From Salipiger sp. IMCC34102 (lineage in GTDB: Bacteria; Pseudomonadota; Alphaproteobacteria; Rhodobacterales; Rhodobacteraceae): a stretch of DNA of 64,000 bases. The DNA is taken from NCBI RefSeq assembly GCF_004145405.1, contig NZ_SELQ01000001.1, positions 248,001 to 312,000 on the forward strand, read 5' to 3'. The notes beneath the pieces were generated by a model. It did no database searches and was not told where the DNA came from. It saw nothing but the letters and a program-made list of their open reading frames with translations. The translations under genes were made by a program, and so were the position numbers. Below are positions 1 to 9,419 of the stretch, in pieces (within the stretch, counting starts at the first letter, position 1; each line of letters begins with the position of its first letter).

Positions 1-2489
1 CGCTGCACCGCGTCCTGCTCCAACGCCAGCGCCTCGACATCCGCCTTGGAGGCATCGGCCGCGACGACGATCTCAGCCTTGCGCTTGCCGTTGATCTGGA
101 TCGGCAAGGTGACCTGCGTGTCGACCAGCATCGCCTCGTCCGCCTGCGGCCAGGAGGCGTTCACGACCATGCCGTCGCCACCCAGCATGCGCCACATCTC
201 TTCCGCGAGGTGCGGCGTCATCGGCGACATGAGCTGGGCGAGCGTCCGTGCGGCGGTGCGCTTCGCCTCGGCCCCGGCCTGCGATTTCGACAGCGTGTTG
301 GTGAACCCGTAAAGCTTGGCGATCGCCGCGTTGAAACCGAAGCTTTCCAGCCCCGCCGTCACGTCGCGGATCGTGCGGTGCATCTCGCGCATGAGGTCGT
401 CGTCGCCCGTGCCAGAGCCTTCGGCTGCCGTGATCTCGTCCGTGAGACGGTAGACGCGTCCCAGGTGACGGTTTGCCGCTTCGGCACCGGCGGCGGTCCA
501 CTCCACGTCACGCTCCGGCGGGCTGTCCGACAGGACGAACCACCGGGCGGTGTCGGCCCCGTAGGTGTCCACGATCTTCAGCGGATCGACCACGTTGTTC
601 TTGGACTTCGACATCTTGGCCGAGGGGATGACCGTCACCTCCGTGCCGGTGTCCTTGAGGAAGGCCTTGCCGTCGCGCAGCTCGACCTCCTCGGGGTAGT
701 GGTAGACGGGGCGGCCGTCCATCGGGCGGTTCGTGGTGTAGATCGCATGGGTGACCATGCCTTGGGTAAAGAGCGCGTCGAAGGGCTCCGACGCGCTTTC
801 GGGCAGGTGGCCGGTGATCTTCATCGCGCGGGCGAAGAAGCGCGAATAGAGCAGGTGCAGGATCGCGTGTTCGATCCCGCCCACGTACTGGTCGACGTTC
901 ATCCAGTAATCCGCATCCTCGGCCACGGTCGGCGTATCCGCCTTCGGGGCCGTGAACCGGGCGTAGTACCAGGACGAATCGACGAAGGTGTCCATCGTGT
1001 CGGTTTCGCGCCGGGCCGGTTGCCCGCAGGCGGGGCAGTCGCAGTCGCGCCAGGTCGCGTGCCGGTCGAGCGGGTTGCCGGGAACGTCGAAGGTGACGTC
1101 ACGCGGCAGTTCGATGGGCAGGTTTTCCTTGCGCTCGGGGACGACCCCGCAGGCGTCGCAATGGACCACCGGGATCGGACAGCCCCAGTAGCGCTGGCGG
1201 CTGAGGCCCCAGTCGCGCAGGCGGTATTTCGTCACCGCGTGGCCGACGCCGTTGGCTTCGCAAAAGTCGATGGCCGCCTCGATCGCGGCCTCGCCGGTCT
1301 GCCAGTCGTCGCCGGAGAACCCCTTGCAGTAGAAGACCTTCTCGGACTTCAGGGGAACGTAAGCCTGAGAGAACTCGGTCGAGGCGTCCTCGTCCGGCAG
1401 GAAGGTCGGGATCACGGGCAGGTCGTATTTCTGCGCGAACTCGAAGTCGCGGGCGTCGTGGGCCGGACAGCCGAAGATCGCCCCGGTGCCGTAGTCCATG
1501 AGGATGAAGTTGGCGATGTAGACCGGCAGCTCGGCGGAGGTGTCGAAGGGATGACGCACGCGCAGGCCCGTGTCATGGCCCCGCTTCTCGGCGGTCTCGA
1601 TCGCCTCCTCGCTGGTGCCGCCGCGGCGCACCTCGGCGCAGAAGGCGGCGACGGCGGGATCCTCGGCCTCGAGCGTCTTGGCCAGCGGGTGATCGGGCGA
1701 GATGCCCACGAAGGACGCGCCAAGAAGCGTGTCGGGCCGGGTGGTATAGACCTCGATCCGGTCGTGGCCTTCAGGACCGTCGACGAGGCCGAAACTGAAC
1801 TGCAACCCGCGCGAGCGACCGATCCAGTTGGCCTGCATGAGCTTGACCTTCGACGGCCAGTTGTCGAGCGTGTCGAGCCCGTCGAGAAGCTCCTCGGCGT
1901 GGTCCGAGATCTTGAAGAACCATTGCGTCAGCTCTCGGCGCTCGACCTCGGCGCCGGAGCGCCAGCCTTTTCCGTCCTCCACCTGTTCGTTGGCAAGCAC
2001 GGTCATCTCGACGGGGTCCCAGTTCACCACGGCGTTCTTGCGGTAGACGAGGCCCGCGTCCAGCATGTCGAGGAACAGCGCCTGTTGCTGGCCGTAGTAG
2101 TCGGGATCGCAGGTCGCGAACTCGCGGCTCCAGTCGAGCGACCAGCCCAGGGGACGCATCTGGGTCTTCATTTCCTCGATATTGGCGTAGGTATGATCGG
2201 CTGGATGGGTGCCGGTCGCGATGGCCGCGTTCTCGGCCGGCAGACCGAAGGCGTCCCAGCCCATCGGGTGCAGGACGTTGTGCCCGGTCGCCCGCTTGTA
2301 GCGCGCCACGACGTCGCCCAACGTGTAGTTGCGGACGTGCCCGATGTGCAGCCGGCCAGAGGGATAGGGAAACATCTCCAGCACGTAGTATTTCGGGCGT
2401 GCAGGATCGCGCCGGGCGGTGAAGGTTTCGGCCTCGGCCCAGGCGGCCTGCCACCGGGGTTCGATCTGCGACGGGGTGTAACTGGACAT
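1..2489 (-). CDS. leuS: Leucyl-tRNA synthetase (C-terminus beyond window)
   Basis: Cytoplasmic class I aminoacyl-tRNA synthetase that charges tRNA-Leu. The minus frame is open from the ATG at 2489 to the window edge, giving 829 complete codons. The usual length is about 850-870, so roughly the last 20-40 residues are missing. The HIGH signature sits at residues 48-51 ([10 protein letters not shown]). The KMSKS loop is at residues 625-629 ([10 protein letters not shown]). Between them lies the CP1 editing domain, with [15 protein letters not shown] visible. The reading frame starts [14 protein letters not shown], typical of LeuS. It follows the DUF3576 lipoprotein gene after 66 bases on the same strand, an order common in this family. 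The long open frames on the opposite strand here are shadows. Confidence 0.97.
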   Translation of the reverse strand, partial: MSSYTPSQIEPRWQAAWAEAETFTARRDPARPKYYVLEMFPYPSGRLHIGHVRNYTLGDVVARYKRATGHNVLHPMGWDAFGLPAENAAIATGTHPADHTYANIEEMKTQMRPLGWSLDWSREFATCDPDYYGQQQALFLDMLDAGLVYRKNAVVNWDPVEMTVLANEQVEDGKGWRSGAEVERRELTQWFFKISDHAEELLDGLDTLDNWPSKVKLMQANWIGRSRGLQFSFGLVDGPEGHDRIEVYTTRPDTLLGASFVGISPDHPLAKTLEAEDPAVAAFCAEVRRGGTSEEAIETAEKRGHDTGLRVRHPFDTSAELPVYIANFILMDYGTGAIFGCPAHDARDFEFAQKYDLPVIPTFLPDEDASTEFSQAYVPLKSEKVFYCKGFSGDDWQTGEAAIEAAIDFCEANGVGHAVTKYRLRDWGLSRQRYWGCPIPVVHCDACGVVPERKENLPIELPRDVTFDVPGNPLDRHATWRDCDCPACGQPARRETDTMDTFVDSSWYYARFTAPKADTPTVAEDADYWMNVDQYVGGIEHAILHLLYSRFFARAMKITGHLPESASEPFDALFTQGMVTHAIYTTNRPMDGRPVYHYPEEVELRDGKAFLKDTGTEVTVIPSAKMSKSKNNVVDPLKIVDTYGADTARWFVLSDSPPERDVEWTAAGAEAANRHLGRVYRLTDEITAAEGSGTGDDDLMREMHRTIRDVTAGLESFGFNAAIAKLYGFTNTLSKSQAGAEAKRTAARTLAQLMSPMTPHLAEEMWRMLGGDGMVVNASWPQADEAMLVDTQVTLPIQINGKRKAEIVVAADASKADVEALALEQDAVQ

Positions 2490-2555
2490 GACGGTCTTTC
2501 TGCGGGTCGGGGCCGGGCGCTGGGCCGGCGGTATTCGGCGGGCCGGGACCGGCCT

Positions 2556-2957
2556 TCAGGGCTGGGCTGCGGCGATGCGGATCTGGCGCGCCCGGGTCAG
2601 GATCGCGTCCCGAAGCCCGGCCTGCACGCCGGGGGCGGAGGCCCCGCCAGCGGTCCGGGCCAGGACCGACAAGGACCGCGCGTCCAGCACCGGCGAGGTC
2701 ACGCGGACGCTGACCTGATAGGGTGTGGTCCCGCCGGGGGCCCGCGCCAGGCCGTAGTCGATCCGGCCCATGGTCGCGTCGGCGCCTTGCAGCGGCAGGA
2801 AGGACAGCGTGTCGAGGCTGGCTTGGTAGAGGATCGGGTTCGGCCCGGTGTCCTGCACCACGGGGGTCGGCCCGGTTCGGAACAGACCGCAGCCGCTCAC
2901 GCCGACCACGAGGGCCCCGATCAGCGCCAAGCGCCCAAGACGAAATGCCTGCGTCAC
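2556..2957 (-). CDS. DUF3576 lipoprotein
   Basis: Small predicted lipoprotein of 133 residues. The N-terminus has a signal peptide ending in a lipobox (VGVSGC), so Cys23 would be lipidated and the protein anchored in an envelope membrane. The mature part carries the two DUF3576 hallmarks, YQASLDTLSFLPL near residue 44 and the C-terminal LRDAILTRARQIRI. DUF3576 proteins are alphaproteobacterial and have no known biochemical role. The gene lies just upstream of leuS on the same strand. LptE also neighbours leuS in proteobacteria, but the C-terminal motif fits DUF3576 better. Confidence 0.85.
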   Translation of the reverse strand: MTQAFRLGRLALIGALVVGVSGCGLFRTGPTPVVQDTGPNPILYQASLDTLSFLPLQGADATMGRIDYGLARAPGGTTPYQVSVRVTSPVLDARSLSVLARTAGGASAPGVQAGLRDAILTRARQIRIAAAQP

Positions 2958-3038
2958 CGATCCGCACTCCCAGTCACTCGATTACTCGAACCTCTGTAGC
3001 GAAGCGGCCCGATCCTCACAAGACCGGGGGCCGCATGC

Positions 3039-3068
3039 GAAAGGGGGCGGCCCTTGCGGACCGCCCCC
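3039..3068 (-). terminator. Intrinsic terminator downstream of the porin gene
   Basis: On the minus strand GGGGGCGGTCC and GGGCCGCCCCC pair around GCAA and are followed by TTTC. It lies 25 bases past the porin stop codon, a good position to end that transcript. Confidence 0.8.
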
Positions 3069-3069
3069 A

Positions 3070-3085
3070 ACTCTCGATCGAGAGT
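3070..3085. repeat. 16-base perfect palindrome between porin stop and terminator
   Basis: ACTCTCGATCGAGAGT is its own reverse complement. It falls in the 3' untranslated part of the porin transcript and would form a second small hairpin ahead of the terminator. A role in mRNA stability is inference only. Confidence 0.55.
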
Positions 3086-3092
3086 GTGTCGC

Positions 3093-4391
3093 TTAGAATT
3101 CGAAGGACACACCGACGGTCACGCCGTCGTTGACTTCGTAGGCGTTACCCACTTCGTCCAGATCGTCGGAGTAGTCGTCACCCACGTCACCGTAGGAAGC
3201 GACCAGAGCCGCACCGCCGCCCAGGTCGTAGGCCGCAGCCACGTAGGCTTCGTAGTCGTCCAGGTCGTCGTTGCCTTCGACGTAGCCGGCGAAGAACTGC
3301 AGGCCGTTCATCAGGTCGTAGGAGCCTTCGATACCAAGCTCTTCGTCCTGACCGTCGTGGTAGTAGGCGGCCACGGCGATGCCGTTGGCTTCGTAGGCGA
3401 CACCGACACCGTAGTTGTCGTCACCTTCGGATTCGAAGGAGTAGAACGCGGTCGCGGTGACCGGGCCGAAGGGGTAGCCGACCTGCAGGCCGGTGGAGTC
3501 TTCGTCCGTGTCGAGGTTGCGCGAGTAGGCGATCTTCACGTCGGCGCCGGAGAAGGTGGTGCCAGCGTAGAGGCCGACCAGCTCGTCGACGGTACCGTCG
3601 TTCTGATCGCCTTCACCGGCTTCGATGATGCCGTCGTCGTTCTCGTCGGAACCCGGGTTGAAGTCGACCAGGCCCTCATCGATGCCTTCCTGGTAGGCCA
3701 TGCCGACCACGAAGTTGCCGAAGGTGCCCTCGACGCCCAGCGACAGGCCGTCCAGGCCGTCCAGTTCGGTGCCGGTGTCGATCAGGTCGTTTTCACCGTC
3801 GACCAGCAGGAACGACAGCGAGGCGGCGAAGTTGGCATATTCCAGATCGCCACGGATCACGCCGTCGATGAAGTCGCCGTTCTCCTGACCGTCGTCCACG
3901 TCACCGACTTCCAGGAAGCCGTCGGTTTCCATGTTGGTGGTGCCGGCCCAGCGGGTTTCCGCACCGGTTTCGGTGTCGCCGACGTAGAGGCCAGCGCCCT
4001 GACCTTCGACGAAGATCACGAAGTCGGAACCGTCGATGACGATGTCGTCGAACGCGCCCGAACCACCGGGGGAGCTGAACTGGCTGCGCTCCGCATCACC
4101 GAAGGAGATGTCGATGTCCAGCTCGATACCGGCGTTCAGGCCCATGTTCATGCCGGCGGAGGTGGTGACCATCAGGCCGCCTTCGAAGTAGAAGCCACCC
4201 TCGACTTCTTCGTTGTAGCCGAAGGAGCCGTCAGCGCCGATCTGGACGCCGGTGCTTGCCGGCATCGGATCCGTGCCAGCAGCGGACGCGTTCGGCGTGC
4301 CGTCGGCCATCGGCGCGGGCAGCATGTCCTGGGCCATCGCGGCGCCGGCGAAGGCGACCAGCGCGGTCGAAGTGAGAAGGATGCGTTTCAT
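3093..4391 (-). CDS. Rhodobacterales-type outer membrane porin
   Basis: Trimeric beta-barrel porin for passive uptake of small solutes across the outer membrane, by family resemblance. It has 432 residues. A Sec signal peptide (MKRILLTSTALVAFAGAAMA) is cleaved before QDML. The mature chain is very acidic and made of alternating strand-like segments. It ends GVTVGVSFEF, with the terminal Phe that the BAM machinery recognises. An in-frame ATG lies 24 bases upstream, but the start at 4391 is chosen because GAGGG precedes it by about 9 bases and the signal peptide begins there. The gene stands alone, with a 216-base divergent intergenic region to yggS and a terminator behind it, as expected of a highly expressed single-gene unit. 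Confidence 0.93.
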   Translation of the reverse strand: MKRILLTSTALVAFAGAAMAQDMLPAPMADGTPNASAAGTDPMPASTGVQIGADGSFGYNEEVEGGFYFEGGLMVTTSAGMNMGLNAGIELDIDISFGDAERSQFSSPGGSGAFDDIVIDGSDFVIFVEGQGAGLYVGDTETGAETRWAGTTNMETDGFLEVGDVDDGQENGDFIDGVIRGDLEYANFAASLSFLLVDGENDLIDTGTELDGLDGLSLGVEGTFGNFVVGMAYQEGIDEGLVDFNPGSDENDDGIIEAGEGDQNDGTVDELVGLYAGTTFSGADVKIAYSRNLDTDEDSTGLQVGYPFGPVTATAFYSFESEGDDNYGVGVAYEANGIAVAAYYHDGQDEELGIEGSYDLMNGLQFFAGYVEGNDDLDDYEAYVAAAYDLGGGAALVASYGDVGDDYSDDLDEVGNAYEVNDGVTVGVSFEF

Positions 4392-4468
4392 GAATAATTC
4401 CCTCGTGGTTTGCATTCCCGATATGCCAGTTGTCCGGCATTGCTTGGGTATTTGCGCCGTCGGAGGCT

Positions 4469-4482
4469 TTCACTCAAGTGAA
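4469..4482. promoter_or_regulatory. Inverted repeat in porin/yggS divergent region
   Basis: TTCACTCAAGTGAA has 6-base arms around a CA centre. It lies 78 bases upstream of the porin start and could be a repressor or activator site for the porin. No protein can be assigned to it. Confidence 0.35.
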
Positions 4483-4607
4483 TTGCAGTCCCGTCCGGGG
4501 GTGCGGTCGGGATTGATGCACGAGGGACACACAATCGCGTCATGCCCGGGCCATGACACCGCCTCGCAAAGGCCTTAAAGGCAAGCCAGCCCCGACAGGA
4601 GACCGCC

Positions 4608-5261
4608 ATGCCGCTTCCCGACATCACCCGCCGCATCGCGGCCGCCGCCGAAAAGGCGGGCCGGCCCGTGGAGGAGATCACCCTGATCGCCGTCTCCAAG
4701 GTGCAACCGCTGGAGCGGGTGCGCGCGGTCCTCGACGCGGGCCACCGCTGTTTCGGAGAGAACAAGGTCCAGGAAGCCTCGGGCAAGTGGCCCGACCTTC
4801 AGGCCGAATACGGACCCGTCGATCTGCACCTGATCGGACCGCTTCAAAGCAACAAGACCCGGGCCGCGATGCAATTGGCGGATGCGATCCACACGCTCGA
4901 CCGGCCCAAGCTCGCGCGGACCATGGCGCGGATCGCGCAGGAGGAAGGGCGGTGCCCGGACCTGTTCGTGCAGGTCAACACCGGCGCGGAGCCGCAGAAA
5001 TCCGGCGTCCTGCCCGACGAGACCGATAGCTTCATCAAGGAGGCCCGCGAGATGGATCTGCCCCTGCGCGGGCTGATGTGCATCCCCCCCGCGGACGAGG
5101 ACCCCGGCCCGCACTTTACCCATCTGGCCCGGATTGCCGAACGCAACGGGCTGACGGGTCTTTCGATGGGGATGAGCGGCGATTTCGAGACGGCCATCGC
5201 CCTGGGGGCCACCCACGTGCGCGTGGGCTCCGCCATCTTCGGTGAGCGGGTGCCGTCATGA
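4608..5261 (+). CDS. yggS: Pyridoxal phosphate homeostasis protein (PLPBP/YggS family)
   Basis: Cytosolic PLP-binding protein that helps keep vitamin B6 and amino acid pools balanced. It has 217 residues, the normal length. The PLP lysine is Lys31 in LIAVSKVQP. FGENKVQEA, HLIGPLQSNK and the C-terminal MGMSGDFETAI and VRVGSAIFG are all family signatures. An AGGAG lies just upstream of the ATG. The TGA overlaps the ATG of the next gene (ATGA), so the pseudouridine synthase is probably translated by coupling. Confidence 0.95.
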   Translation: MPLPDITRRIAAAAEKAGRPVEEITLIAVSKVQPLERVRAVLDAGHRCFGENKVQEASGKWPDLQAEYGPVDLHLIGPLQSNKTRAAMQLADAIHTLDRPKLARTMARIAQEEGRCPDLFVQVNTGAEPQKSGVLPDETDSFIKEAREMDLPLRGLMCIPPADEDPGPHFTHLARIAERNGLTGLSMGMSGDFETAIALGATHVRVGSAIFGERVPS

Positions 5262-5905
5262 GCGACACCTACGATCCGCCGCAGGATCCTCTGGTCATCC
5301 TGCACGACGATCACGAGGTGGTGCTGGTCGACAAGCCCGCGGGCCTTCTGTCGGTGCCCGGCAAGGGAGAGCACCTGTGCGATTGCCTGATCGCCCGGGT
5401 GCAGGCCGCCTATCCGACGGCGCTGCTGGTGCATAGGCTCGATCGCGACACCTCCGGCGTGATGATCTTCGCGCTGACGCCACACGCCCAGCGCCACCTT
5501 GGGTTGCAATTCGAGAAACGCCAGACTTCCAAGACCTACGTCGCCCGCGTCTGGGGCCAAGTGGCGGAGGCGAAGGGCACCGTCGACCTGCCGCTCTGCG
5601 TCGACTGGCCCAACCGGCCGCGGCAGATGGTCGACCACGAGAATGGTCGCGCCGCGGTGACGGACTGGCGCAGGCTCAAGCGCGGTGAGACCGAGACGCG
5701 GATGCGGCTGACCCCCAAGACGGGGCGGTCGCACCAGTTGCGGGTTCACATGCTAGCGCTGGGGCATCCCATCCTGGGCGATCCGTTCTACGCCACGGGC
5801 GCCGCGCGGGACTACCCCCGGTTGATGCTGCACAGCGAAGCGCTGTCGTTCCGCCACCCCGACGGGGGGCTGCACACCAAGGTCACCTCCAAGGCACCGT
5901 TCTGA
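5258..5905 (+). CDS. RluA-family pseudouridine synthase
   Basis: Converts a uridine in rRNA or tRNA to pseudouridine. It has 215 residues and consists of the catalytic domain only, without an S4 domain. The catalytic aspartate is Asp62 in HRLDRDTSG. VVLVDKPAGLLSVPG and TGRSHQLRVHM are further RluA motifs. The short length and single domain resemble RluA itself (23S U746 / tRNA U32), but substrate choice cannot be read from the sequence. It overlaps yggS by four bases. Confidence 0.9.
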   Translation: MSDTYDPPQDPLVILHDDHEVVLVDKPAGLLSVPGKGEHLCDCLIARVQAAYPTALLVHRLDRDTSGVMIFALTPHAQRHLGLQFEKRQTSKTYVARVWGQVAEAKGTVDLPLCVDWPNRPRQMVDHENGRAAVTDWRRLKRGETETRMRLTPKTGRSHQLRVHMLALGHPILGDPFYATGAARDYPRLMLHSEALSFRHPDGGLHTKVTSKAPF

Positions 5906-6049
5906 TCCGGCCCCGCCGCCCTGCCCGGAAAAGTGTTCCAGCAACCGGGAGATCCGGTGAAAAGCGGTCCGGATCTGCCTTGCCCCCTTTTGCGCCCCCG
6001 GAACGACGTCCTATGTGATGCGTTGAACGACATATCAATGGAGGCTTCC

Positions 6050-6703
6050 ATGGCTTTGCGCATCAACGACGAAATCCCCGACCTGACGGTCCAGACCGAT
6101 CACGGCGAGGTCAAGCTGCACGACTGGGTCGGCGACAGCTGGGCGATCCTGTTCAGCCACCCCAAGGACTTCACCCCCGTCTGCACCACCGAGTTCGGTG
6201 CGGTGGCCCAGCTTGCCGACGAATGGAACAAGCGCGGCACCAAGGTGATGGGCATCAGCGTCGACGGCGTGGAAGAGCACAAGAAGTGGAAGGGCGACAT
6301 CGAAACCGCCGGCGGCGCCAAGCCGGACTTCCCGATCGCCGCGGACCAGGATCTGGAAATCTCCAAGGCCTTCGACATGCTCCCCGCCGAGGCCTACCTG
6401 CCCGAGGGTCGCACGCCCAACGACACGGCCACGGTGCGGGCCGTCTTCATCATCGGGCCGGACAAGAAGCTGAAGCTGTCGATGACCTACCCGATGAACG
6501 TCGGCCGCAACTTCGCGGAAGTGCTGCGCGCGCTCGACGGTCTGCAGACCGCCGCCGGAAACGGCGTGGCGACGCCTGCCAACTGGAACGTGGGCGACGA
6601 CGTGGTGATTCCCGCCCCCCTGTCGGACGAGGACGCCAAATCCAAGTTCGGCGATTTCCGCACCGTCCTGCCCTACCTGCGGATGACCAGCCTGAAAGGC
6701 TGA
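6050..6703 (+). CDS. 1-Cys peroxiredoxin (Prx6/AhpC-TSA family)
   Basis: Thiol peroxidase that reduces H2O2 and alkyl hydroperoxides in the cytoplasm. It has 217 residues. The peroxidatic cysteine is Cys45 in DFTPVCTTEF. The long C-terminal extension (VGRNFAEVLRALDGLQ and onward) and the absence of a conserved resolving cysteine place it in the Prx6 class. The frame is open further upstream, but the ATG at 6050 follows GGAGG by five bases and starts the family's MALRINDEIPDL. A terminator follows 18 bases after the stop, so this is a single-gene unit. Confidence 0.95.
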   Translation: MALRINDEIPDLTVQTDHGEVKLHDWVGDSWAILFSHPKDFTPVCTTEFGAVAQLADEWNKRGTKVMGISVDGVEEHKKWKGDIETAGGAKPDFPIAADQDLEISKAFDMLPAEAYLPEGRTPNDTATVRAVFIIGPDKKLKLSMTYPMNVGRNFAEVLRALDGLQTAAGNGVATPANWNVGDDVVIPAPLSDEDAKSKFGDFRTVLPYLRMTSLKG

Positions 6704-6721
6704 CCGACACCGAAGCTCATG

Positions 6722-6751
6722 GGCCGCCCGCCGATGCCGGGCGGCCTTTTT
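6722..6751 (+). terminator. Intrinsic terminator of the peroxiredoxin gene
   Basis: GGCCGCCCG and CGGGCGGCC form a 9-base-pair stem, followed by five T. It sits between two convergent genes, though only the plus direction has the T run. Confidence 0.9.
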
Positions 6752-6760
6752 CGTAGAGGC

Positions 6761-7597
6761 TCAGGATTTGACACTGCGGGCCTTGATCATCGCGACACCC
6801 GATTCGCCCAAGGGCACGATCGCGAAGGGTCCGCCGTGGCACATGTCCTCGGGGTTCTGCGGGTCCATGGGCGCGGCCTTGGCGAGCACCGCCTCTGCAT
6901 AGGTTTCCGCGTTGTCTTGGGGCCGGTAGCCCAGAAAGGACGCCCGCCCGTTGCTGACCGGCGCGCGATCGTTGTCCGACACGCCCCAGACGATGCTGAA
7001 CCCCGTGGTGGGAGAGGTGATCGCCGCCGTCACCATCCGGACGAGGTCATCGTGCGACAGCCAGGTGCTCAGCGCGCGCGCGTTCGTGGGCTCGGGATCG
7101 CAGGAGTAGATCCGCATGCAGACCGATTCGATTCCCCGCTTGTCCCAGTAGAGGCTTGCCAGATCCTCGGCAAAGCACTTGGCCAGGCCGTAGTAGGTGT
7201 CTGGCCGGTGCCGCTCCGTCCCGTCGAGGCAGTCAGTCTTGGGATGCATCCCCACCGCGTGGATCGAGGAGGCGTAGACCACCCGGCGCACACCCTGACG
7301 ATAGGCCGCTTCCCAAACCGTGTAGGCGCCGACGATATTGGAGTTCAGGATCTGCTCCCAGGGAGCCTCGTCGCCGATGGCGCCGAAATGGACGACCATG
7401 TCCGCCCCTTCCAAAAGTGGTTCCACCTGGTCGAGCTGACCGAGCTCGGCCTTGACGTAGGTCTCGTTCGGCAGCGGATCGGGAAGATCCTCGGCGATGT
7501 CGGTGCTGACCAGAGTCTCACACATCGCACTCAACGGCTTTCGGAGGACGGAGCCGAGTTTTCCGGCGGCGCCGGTCAGGACGAGTTTCTTCAACAT
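6761..7597 (-). CDS. NAD-dependent epimerase/dehydratase family, uronate dehydrogenase-like
   Basis: Extended short-chain dehydrogenase of 278 residues. The Rossmann motif is at the N-terminus (LVLTGAAGKLGS) and the YxxxK pair is in YYGLAKCFAEDL. Blocks such as CDPEPTNARALSTWLSHDD, IVWGVSDND and FLGYRPQDNAE closely resemble bacterial uronate dehydrogenase (Udh), which oxidises galacturonate or glucuronate to the aldarolactone with NAD. Substrate is inferred from family resemblance only. The start is the ATG at 7597, 11 bases after the stop of the FAD oxidoreductase gene, so it is the last gene of a four-gene minus-strand operon. The frame is open far upstream, but that part is a shadow of the preceding gene. 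Confidence 0.8.
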   Translation of the reverse strand: MLKKLVLTGAAGKLGSVLRKPLSAMCETLVSTDIAEDLPDPLPNETYVKAELGQLDQVEPLLEGADMVVHFGAIGDEAPWEQILNSNIVGAYTVWEAAYRQGVRRVVYASSIHAVGMHPKTDCLDGTERHRPDTYYGLAKCFAEDLASLYWDKRGIESVCMRIYSCDPEPTNARALSTWLSHDDLVRMVTAAITSPTTGFSIVWGVSDNDRAPVSNGRASFLGYRPQDNAETYAEAVLAKAAPMDPQNPEDMCHGGPFAIVPLGESGVAMIKARSVKS

Positions 7598-7608
7598 GGG
7601 TCTTTCCT

Positions 7609-8799
7609 TCAGATGACGGCCTGTTCGACGACCGGTGCGGCGTCGAACACGCGCTGGTAGCTTAAGGGCGACAGGTCGAGCGAGCGGTAGGCACCGTGGA
7701 CGATCCGTTCCGCCACGCCCCGGCCCAGGGCGGGGGATTGCTGCAACCCGTGACCCGAGAACCCGTTGCACAGAACGAAATTGTCGACCTCCGGGTGCGG
7801 GCCCAGCAAGACGTTCTGATCGAAAGTGTTGTAATCGTAATGTCCGACCCATTGGTTGAGCACCTTGACCCGCTCGAAGGCGGGGATGCGGTGGGCGATG
7901 GCGGGCCAGACCTTGTCCTGCCACAGGGTGTGATCGAATTCGAAATCGTCCACCGCGACCGCGCGGTCGTCGTCTGGCGGACAGCCGGCCAGGTAATGGC
8001 GCCCCTCGGTGCGGACGTGCACGCCGGAGGGGTCGATGGTCAGCGGCAAGTCACGGTCCAGTGGTTCCGCCGCCTGGAAGACGAAGCTGTAACGCTTGCG
8101 CGGCTCGACCGGCAGGTCCAACCCGGCCATCGCGGCGACGTCCCGTCCCCGAGTGCCGGCGGCGTTCACCAGCCAGCCGCAGGGGATTTCGCCCGCATCG
8201 CGCAGGACGGCGGCGGTGATGCGGTTGCACGCGCGCTTGAGATCCACGACCTCGTCGGTGACGAAGACCACGCCCAGCCGCTTCGCCCCGCGCTTCCACC
8301 AGTCGAACAGCGTGCCGCCGTCGAAATAGCCTTCGTCGACGATGTTGTGATTGGCGGCCAGGATGTCGTCCAGGGAGTAGAAGGGATACGCCTGCGCGAT
8401 CTCCTCCGGGGTCATGTGACGGGTGCCCGCCCCCAGCCCCGCCTGCAGGGCCTGCGCAGCCTTCAGGTGCGCCGCGAACTGTGGCGTATCGGCCAGGTAC
8501 ATGTAGCCGAAGGACTGCAGGGTCAGATGCGGCACCGCATCGCCCAGCCCCATCTGGGCGCGGAAGTCCTTTACGTAAGACGCGCCGAACTGGCTGATCT
8601 GCACGTTGAGCGCGCTGGTGAACTGCTGGCGGATGCACGAGTTGGTATGCGAAGTCGCGGCGAATTCGTAGGTGGGGTCGCGCTCGACCACCAGGATGCG
8701 CCCGTCGAAGTCCGGATCGGAGGCCAGGAACCACGCCACGGCGGAGCCGTAGATCGCCCCGCCCACGATCAGCACGTCCCAGGCGCCCTGCGGCGTCAC
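7609..8799 (-). CDS. FAD-dependent amine/amino acid oxidoreductase (DAO family)
   Basis: Flavoprotein of 396 residues in the D-amino acid oxidase superfamily. It begins with a dinucleotide fold (VLIVGGAIYGSAVAWFLA) and ends with a flavin-contact block (LCNGFSGHGLQQSPALGR). Substrate is unknown; relatives oxidise sarcosine, glycine or amino acids. The start is a GTG at 8799 whose bases overlap the TGA of the nicotinamidase gene (GTGA), so translation is probably coupled. No ATG fits upstream without entering that gene. It shares an operon with nicotinamidase and a uronate-dehydrogenase-like gene, which does not point to one clear pathway. Confidence 0.85.
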   Translation of the reverse strand: MTPQGAWDVLIVGGAIYGSAVAWFLASDPDFDGRILVVERDPTYEFAATSHTNSCIRQQFTSALNVQISQFGASYVKDFRAQMGLGDAVPHLTLQSFGYMYLADTPQFAAHLKAAQALQAGLGAGTRHMTPEEIAQAYPFYSLDDILAANHNIVDEGYFDGGTLFDWWKRGAKRLGVVFVTDEVVDLKRACNRITAAVLRDAGEIPCGWLVNAAGTRGRDVAAMAGLDLPVEPRKRYSFVFQAAEPLDRDLPLTIDPSGVHVRTEGRHYLAGCPPDDDRAVAVDDFEFDHTLWQDKVWPAIAHRIPAFERVKVLNQWVGHYDYNTFDQNVLLGPHPEVDNFVLCNGFSGHGLQQSPALGRGVAERIVHGAYRSLDLSPLSYQRVFDAAPVVEQAVI

Positions 8800-9389
8800 G
8801 CCAGGATGACCCCTGCGTCCGCCATCCCCGCCAGAGCCGCCGTATGGGATCCGTCCGCGTCGATGGCGCGGCTGAGGTCCTGTCGCACGGTGACGTCGAA
8901 GCCCAGCTTCGCCGCGTCCACGGCCGAGAAGTTCACGCAAAAGTCGAGCGCCAGGCCCACAAGCGTCAGCCGCTCGATTCCGCGGGTCCGCAGGTAGCCT
9001 TCCAGGCCCGTGGGCGTCGCGTGATCGTTCTCGAAGAAGGCGGAGTAGCTGTCGATCGCCGGATTGAACCCCTTGCGGACGATGAGGTCTCCGTCGGTGC
9101 GCAGGTCCGGGTGGAACTCGGCCCCCTTGCTTCCCTGAATGCAGTGATCGGGCCAGAGGACCTGCGGGCCGTAGGGGAATTCGATCACCTCCATCGGGCT
9201 GCGGCCCGGGTGTGACGAGGCGAAGGAGGAATGCCCCGCCGGGTGCCAATCCTGCGTCAGGATGACGGTCGAGAACTCCTCCATCATCCGGTTGATCGGC
9301 GCGACCACGTCAGAGCCGCCGGGCACCGCGAGCGCGCCGCCTTCGCAAAAATCATTCTGGACGTCGATGACGATCAGGGCTTCTGTCAT
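8796..9389 (-). CDS. pncA: Nicotinamidase
   Basis: Hydrolyses nicotinamide to nicotinate in NAD salvage. It has 197 residues. The catalytic triad of the isochorismatase-like fold is visible: Asp9 in LIVIDVQNDF, Lys in LIVRKGFNP, and Cys in LALDFCVNFSA. FCEGGALAVPGG and LTQDWHPAGHSSF carry the metal and substrate motifs of true nicotinamidases. The ATG at 9389 has GGAGG six bases ahead and is preferred to an ATG 27 bases upstream. pncB, the next enzyme of the same salvage route, lies 4.3 kb away in this window. Confidence 0.93.
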   Translation of the reverse strand: MTEALIVIDVQNDFCEGGALAVPGGSDVVAPINRMMEEFSTVILTQDWHPAGHSSFASSHPGRSPMEVIEFPYGPQVLWPDHCIQGSKGAEFHPDLRTDGDLIVRKGFNPAIDSYSAFFENDHATPTGLEGYLRTRGIERLTLVGLALDFCVNFSAVDAAKLGFDVTVRQDLSRAIDADGSHTAALAGMADAGVILA

Positions 9390-9419
9390 GGGACCCTCCG
9401 GGCGGTGTTTCCCCAAGGG

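Noticed and set aside
210-2999. 929-codon open frame on the plus strand
   Set aside because: It is the antisense of leuS and the DUF3576 gene. Its arginine/valine/glycine-rich product has no domain, and the minus strand carries clear HIGH and KMSKS motifs.
3093-4391. Possible calcium-binding repeats in the acidic porin
   Set aside because: The Asp/Glu-rich loops lack a regular nonapeptide pattern, and the signal peptide and C-terminal Phe fit an ordinary acidic Rhodobacterales porin.
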